Source: CBDHFQ01 sp965262565 (lineage in GTDB: Bacteria > Bacteroidota > Bacteroidia > J057). From it: 64,000 nt of DNA. Positions 1 through 8,265 of this stretch are shown piece by piece (the stretch's first letter is position 1; each line of letters begins with the position of its first letter). Where the stretch lies: NCBI GenBank assembly GCA_965262565.1, contig CBDHFQ010000036.1:186001-250000 (forward strand), given 5' to 3'. The notes under the pieces were generated by a model. That model made no database searches, had not been told where the DNA came from, and was given only the letters and a program-made list of their open reading frames with translations. The position numbers and the translations under genes were made by a program.

Positions 1-702
1 TCATTTGTTAAAACCCTTGGAAATAAGGCTTATGTGAATTTATTTACCCATCAGTATAATATCCAGCAATTTGAAAACCTGGTATATGATAACCTTGGGC
101 AGTATGATTATTTTGTGATCATGCCTCACTTTTATGAAGAGTTGGATAAAGCAAAAGAAGTAATTAAGAAAATTCCAAAAAGTAAACTGATTATTCTGGA
201 TAAAGCTTTGCATGAGCTTGAGGGAAACTACGGTATGGTGTATCAGGATTTTGAAGAAGACATCGTCCATGGACTTGAAACCGGCCTGAAGTTACTCAAA
301 TCCTATGATCAACTCTATTTGGCCTTTCCTGCATTTACCCGTTATCCGGAAGAAATTAAATGGGGATTTACCCAATTTTGTAAAAAGCATGAATTGTCAT
401 TCAAGATTATCCCTGAGGTTCTTCCTTCCGAAGTGAGAAAAGGTGATGCTTACATTGTCCTTCAAGAGTCCGATTTAATTAATTTAATCAAATCTTCCAG
501 AATTAAATCTTATGAGCTTGGCAGGGATGTGGGAATACTTTCTTATAACGATACGCCTATCAAAGAAATTCTTGCTGGAGGAATTACATGTTTAACTACA
601 GATCATGTTCAAATGGGTGCCAGAGCAGCCGAAATGATATTGGATAAAACACATGATCATGTAAAAAATCCCTTTAAACTAATTAAAAGGAATTCGTTGT
701 AA
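1..702 (+). CDS. LacI/GntR-type transcriptional regulator, C-terminal sensor domain (5' truncated)
   Basis: The reading frame is open from the first base of the window, so the gene starts upstream; the GTG at 34 is an internal valine and not a credible start. The visible 233 residues look like a periplasmic-binding-protein-like (LacI-type) ligand domain. The most telling part is the C-terminus, where a segment beginning VGILSYNDTP leads into a 'TCLTTDHVQMGARAAEMIL' helix, as in sensor domains where the last helices close the sugar site. In Bacteroidota this domain is often fused to a GntR-type winged helix of about 70 residues, which would lie outside the window. The likely role is a cytoplasmic carbohydrate-responsive regulator. 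Ligand and targets are unknown. The DNA-binding class is inference because that part is not visible. Confidence 0.72.
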   Translation, partial: SFVKTLGNKAYVNLFTHQYNIQQFENLVYDNLGQYDYFVIMPHFYEELDKAKEVIKKIPKSKLIILDKALHELEGNYGMVYQDFEEDIVHGLETGLKLLKSYDQLYLAFPAFTRYPEEIKWGFTQFCKKHELSFKIIPEVLPSEVRKGDAYIVLQESDLINLIKSSRIKSYELGRDVGILSYNDTPIKEILAGGITCLTTDHVQMGARAAEMILDKTHDHVKNPFKLIKRNSL

Positions 703-731
703 TATACATTGGAATAAAAAAATTTTCTATC

Positions 732-761
732 GCTACGAAATCCATTTCGTAGCTTTTTTTT
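732..761 (+). terminator. Rho-independent terminator after the LacI-like regulator gene
   Basis: A perfect 10-bp stem (GCTACGAAAT / ATTTCGTAGC) with a 2-base loop is followed directly by eight T residues. It begins 29 bases after the stop codon at 702 and is a textbook intrinsic terminator for the upstream gene. Confidence 0.93.
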
Positions 762-893
762 ATTTAATTTTCATTAATTTGTATTTAGAGAAGTTTTCTC
801 ACACTTTCAGCCTCATTATTGACCCTTCATACAAAGTATAATTGCGTATGTTTATATTATTCCTTTATAAAGGTCTAATTAAGAGGTTCATCT

Positions 894-2768
894 ATGCTCA
901 AGAGAAATACAGTTACCAGGAAGAAAACAAAGGTTAATTCTACGCTTACAGGTATTTCATTTAGTTTCCTTCTAGCTTCTTTTGCCATCATTACCATATT
1001 TTTCTCTGAAGTTCCTGAAATCAAAACTGAAATTTGTAATAATGCTGTAGATGATGATAAAGACGGAACTGTAGATGAATCCACTTGTATGTGTCCCAAA
1101 AATGAAAGACCTTTTTTCTTTCAACAGCACTGGGAAAATGTCCCAGTTGCGCAGGAGAGTAGGTTTGTTAAGCAGCCTCAACATGTTCTGGGACAATTAA
1201 ATAGTAATTTCGCTTTATTCGAAGATGATTCTGCATATCTCACTTTAAGATTGAAGAATAGAATTCCCAAAAATCAAACTTATGTTATTTATTGGTCAGC
1301 ATTAGGACCTAAAGAGGGACGAATGCATGTTAGTATATCTGAAGATGGAGATCATTTCTTACCGATATCTACATTTTCCACATATGATACTACCTTATCT
1401 GAACTCATCTTAACTGCACCACTGGAAATTAGATATCTAACATTTACAGTAAAAGATTCTGAACTTAATTATATGCCAAATTCCCCTTCGCAAGATGAGA
1501 TCAATTATTCATTCAGGTTATATGGTGTTAGTCATTCACTATCAGATGATAAAATGTACTGCGATCTAGATTGGGATCAAGATGGAATAAGTGATGGCCA
1601 GGATTTGGATGACGATAATGACGGCATACCCGATGACATAGAATTTACAGGCCTGGATATCTCTAGATGTGACCTTCCTAATTTTACTTTTGATCATTAC
1701 TCGGTAGAATCGGGTAAACTGAATAATGAAGGTTGCATTTATAGATTTAGCAATGTGCATCAAAATATTGATGCTTTGATTGAAGTAAAGACCTTAAATG
1801 GAGTGATCCTGGAGGATATAGACCTGGATTCCACTCAACTAACAGCTGCCTTAGAACCTAGTTTAAGAAAGACGGCTAATTCGGATACAGCATTTGCGGA
1901 ATTTCTTATATCATTTGTTAAGGCTAATACTGCTTCCCCTGTTAAAATGGATCATGTCGGAGGAATAGTGACAGATATTGATGGTGGAAAGGGAAATATT
2001 CAGGAGGCTATTGGATTCCGCGATATGGATATATTAGGAACCGATAAGTATTCCCGGTTGACCAAAACTATTCATCATGGAATAACTGAATTTAAGGGTC
2101 CTTCTCGCCCATTCCATGGAAGATCTCGCAATATACCAGAAATATCTGTTTTGTTTCATGATAGCCATGTTTCTAATATATTACTTAGAACCTCATTATA
2201 CCATGGAGGCTCAAGATTACCTGCCACTACCAGAGCATTCTCCATTTATTTTGATCCCTGTATCAGTAACTATCAAAAGGATTTCGAAATTCCATTAGAA
2301 TATGCAGTAGATACTGATAAAGATGGGATTCCAGATTTCAGAGATTTGGATTCAGATAATGATGGCTTATTTGATGCTGAAGAAAATGGATCAAAAGCCA
2401 TTTCTAGTCAAGGGATAATTAAAGGAAATGTCAATGAGTTAGGAATTCCCATTCAGGTAGAAGGAAGTAAAGATACTGATATCAATTTTATGTTGGCAGA
2501 TATTGATAAGGATGGAACGTTAGATTATAAATCAAATCAGATAAAGTCTAAATATGAAGAACAAACCGTCAAACTTGATACAAATCTTTTAAAAGAACAT
2601 CTACCAAGCAATAGGTCCATTATTAGCGTTTCAAATTCTTCCGTGGATGGTGTAAAGATTATCAAAGCTATTAAAATGAAGCCTTTAAAGGAATTGGATA
2701 CCATTACTTCTTCGGTTAATTTGGTAAATCGAATTAATCATCAACTGACAACTAAGCTTATTTATTAG
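894..2768 (+). CDS. Exported protein with TSP3-type calcium-binding repeats
   Basis: This is a 624-residue protein. The N-terminus has a basic stretch and then a hydrophobic run (about residues 20-40), a signal peptide or membrane anchor. Right after it comes an EICNNAVDDDKDG motif, a short Asp-rich repeat common in Bacteroidota surface proteins. Two denser Asp-rich blocks follow, at about residues 224-252 (DLDWDQDGISDG, DLDDDNDGIPDD) and 472-500 (DTDKDGIPD, DLDSDNDGLFD), with a last DIDKDGTLDY near 535. These match thrombospondin type-3 calcium-binding repeats. The regions between them look beta-rich but I do not recognise them. I see no T9SS sorting domain or lipobox, so the final location (periplasm, anchored or surface) is open. 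The gene stands alone: 130 bases separate it from the upstream terminator and 252 from the next gene. It is probably structural or adhesive; no enzymatic motif is visible. Confidence 0.75.
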   Translation: MLKRNTVTRKKTKVNSTLTGISFSFLLASFAIITIFFSEVPEIKTEICNNAVDDDKDGTVDESTCMCPKNERPFFFQQHWENVPVAQESRFVKQPQHVLGQLNSNFALFEDDSAYLTLRLKNRIPKNQTYVIYWSALGPKEGRMHVSISEDGDHFLPISTFSTYDTTLSELILTAPLEIRYLTFTVKDSELNYMPNSPSQDEINYSFRLYGVSHSLSDDKMYCDLDWDQDGISDGQDLDDDNDGIPDDIEFTGLDISRCDLPNFTFDHYSVESGKLNNEGCIYRFSNVHQNIDALIEVKTLNGVILEDIDLDSTQLTAALEPSLRKTANSDTAFAEFLISFVKANTASPVKMDHVGGIVTDIDGGKGNIQEAIGFRDMDILGTDKYSRLTKTIHHGITEFKGPSRPFHGRSRNIPEISVLFHDSHVSNILLRTSLYHGGSRLPATTRAFSIYFDPCISNYQKDFEIPLEYAVDTDKDGIPDFRDLDSDNDGLFDAEENGSKAISSQGIIKGNVNELGIPIQVEGSKDTDINFMLADIDKDGTLDYKSNQIKSKYEEQTVKLDTNLLKEHLPSNRSIISVSNSSVDGVKIIKAIKMKPLKELDTITSSVNLVNRINHQLTTKLIY

Positions 2769-3020
2769 GCTAACCGGTTAGATATTAACCTTGGCAATAA
2801 GCAAGAATTGGCTGTTTACATAAATCAATAAAGGTAAAGGAGGAGATTCTCTTGATTCCTAGATTATTACGAATTAAATGATCATCCACTATAACTTAAG
2901 AAATGAAAGGGTATTAGTTCGTTAAAGAGGATTAATAGTATAATTTGATAAAGTTATTCGCATTTCTAACAATTAGTCGCAAAAGATCATTGAACAACAT
3001 CCACCATTCTTAGTAATTAT

Positions 3021-3848
3021 ATGAATGAATCCAGGCAAAATTTTTCTAACCGTCAGAAAGTAGTACTAATCACAGGAGTTGCTGAAGGATTAGGAAAATC
3101 ACTGGCTCAAGTATTCGGTAACATGGGATTCATTATTGCTGGGGTAGATATAAATGGTAAAAGTTTGTCCAATTTAAGAGGAGAGTTAGAAAGGCTGGAA
3201 ATTACCCATCTCATAAAAGAAGCAGATATTACCAATGAATCTCAGATATTTGCCACCATAGAAAACCTTATTCAGGAATTGGGCAGATTGGATATATTGA
3301 TTAATAATGCTGGCATAACTGTAATTAATACATTCGATCAAACCTCTCCCAGCAATTTCAAAAGAGTGATTGAGGTAAATCTAATGGGTTCTGTTTTTTG
3401 TACGTATGCAGCCTTACCATATATCATTGCTCAAAAAGGAACTATTGCTTTCATTTCCAGCGTTGCAGGATTTGCACCCGTTTATGGAAGAACTGCGTAT
3501 TGCGCCAGCAAACATGGATTGGAAGGCTTTGCAAAGACGCTTCGGACTGAATTAGCCGGAAAAGGAGTCCATGTTAGCCTGATTTCACCAGCCACTATTA
3601 ATACAGGAATAAGGAAAAAATATTCAAAGGATGCTACTATAGGAAAAGTATGGGATCAACAACAACGAATAGGAGATACCAGCGATCCTATGGAAGTTGC
3701 CACACACATCTCCAAACAAATCATCAAAAAAAAGAAAAGAATCCTATATGGTAGATTATCATATATTTCGTTTTGGGTAGTAAAATTTTTTCCTACACTT
3801 TACGATAGAGTGATGACCTACATGGTAGAGAAAAAAATGGAAAATTAA
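3021..3848 (+). CDS. Short-chain dehydrogenase/reductase (SDR family)
   Basis: This 275-residue protein is a classical SDR. The cofactor motif TGVAEGLG lies near residue 19 and NNAG near residue 95. The catalytic set is Ser147, Tyr160 and Lys164 (YCASK). An acidic residue at the end of beta-2 (the VDINGKSL stretch) suggests a preference for NAD(H), though this is only a hint. The C-terminus adds a hydrophobic, basic tail of about 35 residues (ISFWVVKFFP), which may attach the enzyme to the membrane, as in some SDRs acting on lipids or sterols. The ATG start fits the usual SDR N-terminus. Only 10 bases separate its stop from the hybrid kinase gene, so the two are probably co-transcribed. The substrate is unknown. 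Confidence 0.9.
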   Translation: MNESRQNFSNRQKVVLITGVAEGLGKSLAQVFGNMGFIIAGVDINGKSLSNLRGELERLEITHLIKEADITNESQIFATIENLIQELGRLDILINNAGITVINTFDQTSPSNFKRVIEVNLMGSVFCTYAALPYIIAQKGTIAFISSVAGFAPVYGRTAYCASKHGLEGFAKTLRTELAGKGVHVSLISPATINTGIRKKYSKDATIGKVWDQQQRIGDTSDPMEVATHISKQIIKKKKRILYGRLSYISFWVVKFFPTLYDRVMTYMVEKKMEN

Positions 3849-3858
3849 GTGGCAATAT

Positions 3859-5817
3859 ATGAGGTATGAAATTAAAGCGTTAAATGATGGCCCACTTTCA
3901 ATTCCCAATTATTATCAACATGAAAAAACCATTAAATACGCCACTTACGGAGTGGCGGGGGGCGTTCTGTTTCTCATTCTTGCATTTATTGTTAGCTTGA
4001 GTAGGATAGAATTATCCTTCAGCCTAACAAATATTGTCTACATTTATCAAGATGATCCTCTGCTTTGGATCATTAGCACGATACCCCTTATCATTGGCTC
4101 TATTGCCGCTATTGCAGGAAGCAGACAGGACGCCTTATTGAAAGCAAATAATCAACTGGAAAAGAAAATACAGAATCGAACCAGCATCCTACAAAAACAA
4201 AATGAAGATCTTTCCAAGGAAATTGAACATAGAAATAAGATCGAGTCAAAATTAAAACAAGCCAGGGAGGATGCTGAAAATGCCACCAGAGTGAAGACCA
4301 GGTTTTTATCTACGATGAGCCACGAAATCCGAACTCCCTTGAATGCTGTAGTTGGAATGTCAAGTCTGTTACTTTCTACCTCACTGACCGAAGAACAGCA
4401 GGGATATTCAAACACTATTAAGAAAGGAGGAGAGGATTTATTAAGAATTGTAGATGATATATTGGACTGGACCAAAATGGAAGCTGGCCGTATCGTCTTA
4501 GAAAATAAACCCTTTGAGACAATCAAAGCAATGGAAGAAGTGGTAGATGGTTTAATATCCAGAGCTACTCTAAAAGGATTAGAACTAATCTACGACTTAG
4601 ATAGTACTGCTCCTAATATGATCTCAAGTGACATTCACAGAATTAAACAAATACTTTTTAACATTGTGGGAAACGCTATCAAATTTACCCACAATGGAGA
4701 GGTGCATATCACTTGTAGATTATCAGGTGAAAACCAACATCAATGGCAACTAGAATTTTGTGTCAGAGATACTGGCATAGGAATAGAAAAAAATCAGTTG
4801 GTAAATTTATTTCATTCATTTTCACAAGTTGATAGTTCTATCAATAGAAAATATGAAGGTTCCGGATTGGGGTTAGCTATCTGCCAAAAAATTATAACAT
4901 TATTAGGAGGGGAAATTTGGGTAGAAAGTGAACTGGGAAAAGGTTCGTCTTTTTATTTTACCATAAATGTGAATAAAACGAATGAGGATAATACGCTTTT
5001 AAGTAGGAGAAATTATTTTTCAGGCTATACTATATTACTCATTGATGATAATGCTACTAACCTTGCATCCATATCAACATTACTCAAAGAATGGGGATTT
5101 ACTGTCCATGAATTTGGTACTCCTAAAAATGCATTAACTATGCTAAAATCATCTGAAGAGGTTGATTTGATGATCGTCGATATGTATATGCCCGAAATGG
5201 ATGGAATTGAATTTGCTGAAAAAGCAAAATTGATCCCCCCCAGGTCTCATACTCCCCTCATTCTGGTCAATTCCGAATATGTAAAAGAATTAAAGTTTCA
5301 TCCTGAATTATTTGCGACTTTTATTCCTAAACCCATAAAAAGATCTATCCTATTCGGTAAGCTTAACAGGATATTACTTCATAAAGATATTGAATCGATT
5401 TACCCTCAAAGCTCGAATAATATACCTCATGGGAATTTACAAATCGATGAGTCTTTAAGGATTCTTATTGCAGAAGATAACCCGGTAAACCAAAAAGTGG
5501 CCTCTCAGATTCTAAATAAATTGGGCATACAACCAGATGTGGTTAATAATGGAAAAGAAGCTGTGGAAGCAATGGAAATGCTCTCCTATGATATTATATT
5601 AATGGATGTACACATGCCTATAATGAATGGAATCGAAGCCACAAAAATGATCCGGGCTATGGATGAAGAAGAAATCAAGCAGCCAGTGATCTTTGCCCTA
5701 ACTGCTGATGTAATGCAAGAGAACCAACAAAATTGTATTGATGCTGGAATGAATGATTTTATCAGTAAACCGATTAAATTGGAAGAGTTAGGCAGAATAA
5801 TTTCAAATTGGGTTTAA
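3859..5817 (+). CDS. Membrane hybrid histidine kinase with two receiver domains (BarA-like layout)
   Basis: This is a 652-residue protein. Two transmembrane helices (about residues 28-50 and 68-88) flank a very short loop, so there is no real extracellular sensor. A coiled coil follows (about 95-145). The HisKA domain has phosphoacceptor His155 (MSHEIRTPLN). The HATPase domain shows N box NIVGNAIKF, G1 DTGIGI and G2 GSGLGLAI. Two receiver domains follow: the first with Asp441 (IVDMYMPEMDG) and PKP lysine, the second with Asp583 (LMDVHMPIMNG), EDN and SKPI. Both keep the acidic pair, the phosphoacceptor and the lysine. There is no HPt domain and no DNA-binding output, so phosphate must pass to a separate HPt or regulator encoded elsewhere. 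It lies 10 bases after the SDR gene and converges on the next gene with an 8-base gap. Confidence 0.92.
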   Translation: MRYEIKALNDGPLSIPNYYQHEKTIKYATYGVAGGVLFLILAFIVSLSRIELSFSLTNIVYIYQDDPLLWIISTIPLIIGSIAAIAGSRQDALLKANNQLEKKIQNRTSILQKQNEDLSKEIEHRNKIESKLKQAREDAENATRVKTRFLSTMSHEIRTPLNAVVGMSSLLLSTSLTEEQQGYSNTIKKGGEDLLRIVDDILDWTKMEAGRIVLENKPFETIKAMEEVVDGLISRATLKGLELIYDLDSTAPNMISSDIHRIKQILFNIVGNAIKFTHNGEVHITCRLSGENQHQWQLEFCVRDTGIGIEKNQLVNLFHSFSQVDSSINRKYEGSGLGLAICQKIITLLGGEIWVESELGKGSSFYFTINVNKTNEDNTLLSRRNYFSGYTILLIDDNATNLASISTLLKEWGFTVHEFGTPKNALTMLKSSEEVDLMIVDMYMPEMDGIEFAEKAKLIPPRSHTPLILVNSEYVKELKFHPELFATFIPKPIKRSILFGKLNRILLHKDIESIYPQSSNNIPHGNLQIDESLRILIAEDNPVNQKVASQILNKLGIQPDVVNNGKEAVEAMEMLSYDIILMDVHMPIMNGIEATKMIRAMDEEEIKQPVIFALTADVMQENQQNCIDAGMNDFISKPIKLEELGRIISNWV

Positions 5818-5825
5818 TGAATTTC

Positions 5826-8144
5826 TTATTCATACAGTCGCTTTAACAACCAGTTTGAGACCTTTTGAGTAATTTCTGGAGATGTCCTTAATATATCATG
5901 AGGACTGAAAAATTGAAGTTGATTTTTCTTTTGGAACAAATCATAAATGCCTTGACTGTTATTAATCATTTCTCTGATGGTAGTTACATTAGCATCTCTA
6001 TTCCAAACCGAAGAAATCACTAAGGTGGGTCGGGGAGCTATACAAGCTATTATTTCATTATAATCCACGGGAATCTCATTTTCAATCCCTTTATAATATC
6101 CTAATTTTGGAATTAAGCCATATAATTCATAATACCCTAATAAGCCCTCAATATCCTTCATGCGAGAAGTATCTCTCCACGGATAAAAACTATTGATAGA
6201 AATAGTTCCGCAAATTCTTTCATCCAGGGCAGCACTCATTAATCCTACTTTTCCTCCTAAGGTATTTCCCAATAGGTAAACGTGATTGGAATCCACCCTC
6301 CCACTCTCCAACAGGCTGGAAACAATGTGATGGGACTCTTTCACCATATTTCCCAAAATAGACTGATCCGAATACCTCTGGTAGAATAAATGTGTATCTT
6401 TCCATCTGGACCCAAATCCCATCATATCCTTGGCAAAAACGGCATAACCAACTTTAGTAATAGGAGCAAGTAATGGAAGAAGTTCATCTCTGTACCCTCT
6501 ACTATAATTAAAGGAGTGATGATAAATGACTGTCGGCAAGGAAGAACTAGAGACATTAGAATTATCTTTGGATGAATAACAAAATATTCCGCCGTATAAA
6601 GGCTCACATATAATAGAATCTTCTGCCATCTCCATTTCATCCATAATTATGTTGTTATCTAGCGTATGCTCCGTGGAAAGCTCTGGAAAATATTCAGAAT
6701 AAGAATCTGGCAATTCTAGTAACCACTTTAAACTGTGCTGGATTTGGGACTTGCGAGACAGCCATTCCACAGAATCCGAAAAGGCAAATTTGGAAATTTC
6801 ATCGACAGAGTTTTTAGGAATTTTTTGAGGAAATACCCATTCATCTTTTGTTCTTAAATATTGTTGAAACGAATAAGGAGGTATTCTTTTGCTCTTAATA
6901 AATATATCTTTTCCCCCAAAAATATAATCCAAAAAATCTATGTAAGATTGCATGTCAACAGTACTCAATGCTTCCTGCTCACTCCTGTGATGGATGCTAA
7001 AATGGTCGGACTTATTATATGCCTTGTAAAGCGGGTGCGTCGCTAAATAATGGCGATCAAGAGCCCAAGGATTAGTTCCTTTTTGGGTTGGATTTATACT
7101 ATACAAAAGACCTCTTGGAGCTACCAGAGCAGATAAATAATGAACATCAAAAGGAATTTTATGCTCTCTTCCCACAAAAAACCTCAATCTGGGATGAAAA
7201 ATAGCGGGCTTTTGGCTGGTAAGTTCACCCAATGAGCTTGTACCGAACTTAGAACCTGAAAATCTAAAGGGTATAGCAGAACCTATGCCTCCATCCGCTA
7301 TGATAACAGCAGATATTCGTTCATCAATCACTCCTGTCAGCAATGCCAATAATCCGTTTAATCCTCTACCCATGATTCCAATTTGATCCTTTTGGACCAT
7401 TGGTTGTTGAGAAAGAAAATCAATAACAATTTGACAAGCCCATACTTTACAAGCCAGGAGGGTAAAATCGTTCTGATCAGAATACAAATCTGATTGGTAA
7501 ATCTCTTCAAAATCTTCAGAAGGTTCAAAAATACATACACCATAACCTCTTGCTAATGCTACTTTAGGGTAAAAAGGGGTAGATTGATCTGTTCCTGGCA
7601 ATAAAATAACCGGAGATGAAGTTGAGTGAGTCGGTAAGTATAACGCTATTTTAAGGAAGGATAATAATTCTCTGGTATCATTTACAGATTCTTTTCCGAA
7701 ATAAAAAATAAGCTCTTTCTCCACAAATTGATTATGATGAATACTATCTACCATTTCTATAGCTAGTTTTTTAGGCTTTATGGGCATAGATCCCGTAAGC
7801 CATTGACTCACATATTGCTTTAGGGTTTCTCTTCTTTCGTCCCAATGATTAAGATAAAAACCTCCTTCCACATCAACAGGTGGTATTAAAGGAGGTAATA
7901 ACGGGTGAGAAGAAAGCGATTCAAAATTAGGTGGCAGCTCTTTAGTTCTAAGCAACCAATCTCTCCAACTTGAATCTACCGGGGTATAGTAAGAAGAACT
8001 CCCAGCATCATCAGGGGATAGAATAGAAAGCAATGCATCCAGATAAGCAGATCTTTTAAGTCTGTCTGATTGTCCATTTAAATGAAGAAAGAAGGTGAAC
8101 ATTATAAAAATGAACACCTTCCACTGTTTTTTATATTTTAACAT
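5826..8144 (-). CDS. Exported tandem alpha/beta-hydrolase-like protein with substituted nucleophiles
   Basis: This is a 772-residue protein from the ATG at 8144; a TTG eight codons upstream is also in frame but adds polar residues before the signal peptide. The leader MLKYKKQWKVFIFIMFTFF ends near NGQ. The protein contains two alpha/beta-hydrolase-like halves in the style of acetylxylan/glucuronoyl esterases (CE15) or dienelactone hydrolases. In the first half the elbow reads MGRGLNG, where the family has G-x-S-x-x-G; the serine position is Gly261. In the second half the elbow reads LGNTLGG, with Thr628 in place of Ser. Candidate histidines remain (H381 in SDHFSIHH; H749 in FFSPHD). The fold is thus recognisable but the usual Ser nucleophile is absent from both halves, suggesting a non-catalytic (binding) role or an unusual Thr nucleophile. 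It converges with the hybrid kinase gene. The assignment is by motif and pattern only. Confidence 0.7.
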   Translation of the reverse strand: MLKYKKQWKVFIFIMFTFFLHLNGQSDRLKRSAYLDALLSILSPDDAGSSSYYTPVDSSWRDWLLRTKELPPNFESLSSHPLLPPLIPPVDVEGGFYLNHWDERRETLKQYVSQWLTGSMPIKPKKLAIEMVDSIHHNQFVEKELIFYFGKESVNDTRELLSFLKIALYLPTHSTSSPVILLPGTDQSTPFYPKVALARGYGVCIFEPSEDFEEIYQSDLYSDQNDFTLLACKVWACQIVIDFLSQQPMVQKDQIGIMGRGLNGLLALLTGVIDERISAVIIADGGIGSAIPFRFSGSKFGTSSLGELTSQKPAIFHPRLRFFVGREHKIPFDVHYLSALVAPRGLLYSINPTQKGTNPWALDRHYLATHPLYKAYNKSDHFSIHHRSEQEALSTVDMQSYIDFLDYIFGGKDIFIKSKRIPPYSFQQYLRTKDEWVFPQKIPKNSVDEISKFAFSDSVEWLSRKSQIQHSLKWLLELPDSYSEYFPELSTEHTLDNNIIMDEMEMAEDSIICEPLYGGIFCYSSKDNSNVSSSSLPTVIYHHSFNYSRGYRDELLPLLAPITKVGYAVFAKDMMGFGSRWKDTHLFYQRYSDQSILGNMVKESHHIVSSLLESGRVDSNHVYLLGNTLGGKVGLMSAALDERICGTISINSFYPWRDTSRMKDIEGLLGYYELYGLIPKLGYYKGIENEIPVDYNEIIACIAPRPTLVISSVWNRDANVTTIREMINNSQGIYDLFQKKNQLQFFSPHDILRTSPEITQKVSNWLLKRLYE

Positions 8145-8265
8145 GTTTAGGCTTTTATTTCTATCCAATATAAGGTCAATGGCTCATTGGTAGAAACTTA
8201 GTAATGTCAATGTTAACTTTTCAATAAAATTTACAAATAAAATAACTTATCACCCTAATTTTAAT

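Noticed and set aside
1563..2390. Asp-rich blocks of the exported protein read as EF-hand domains.
   Set aside because: The spacing and the DxDxDG-x-xD-x-x-D pattern fit thrombospondin type-3 repeats, without the flanking helices of EF-hands.
2770..2781. Palindrome CTAACCGGTTAG directly after the stop of the calcium-repeat protein gene.
   Set aside because: No loop or U-tract, so not a terminator; a single short palindrome is not enough to claim an operator.
4152..4526. A 124-codon minus-strand ORF inside the hybrid kinase gene.
   Set aside because: It is antisense to the conserved coiled-coil/HisKA region and has no recognisable features.
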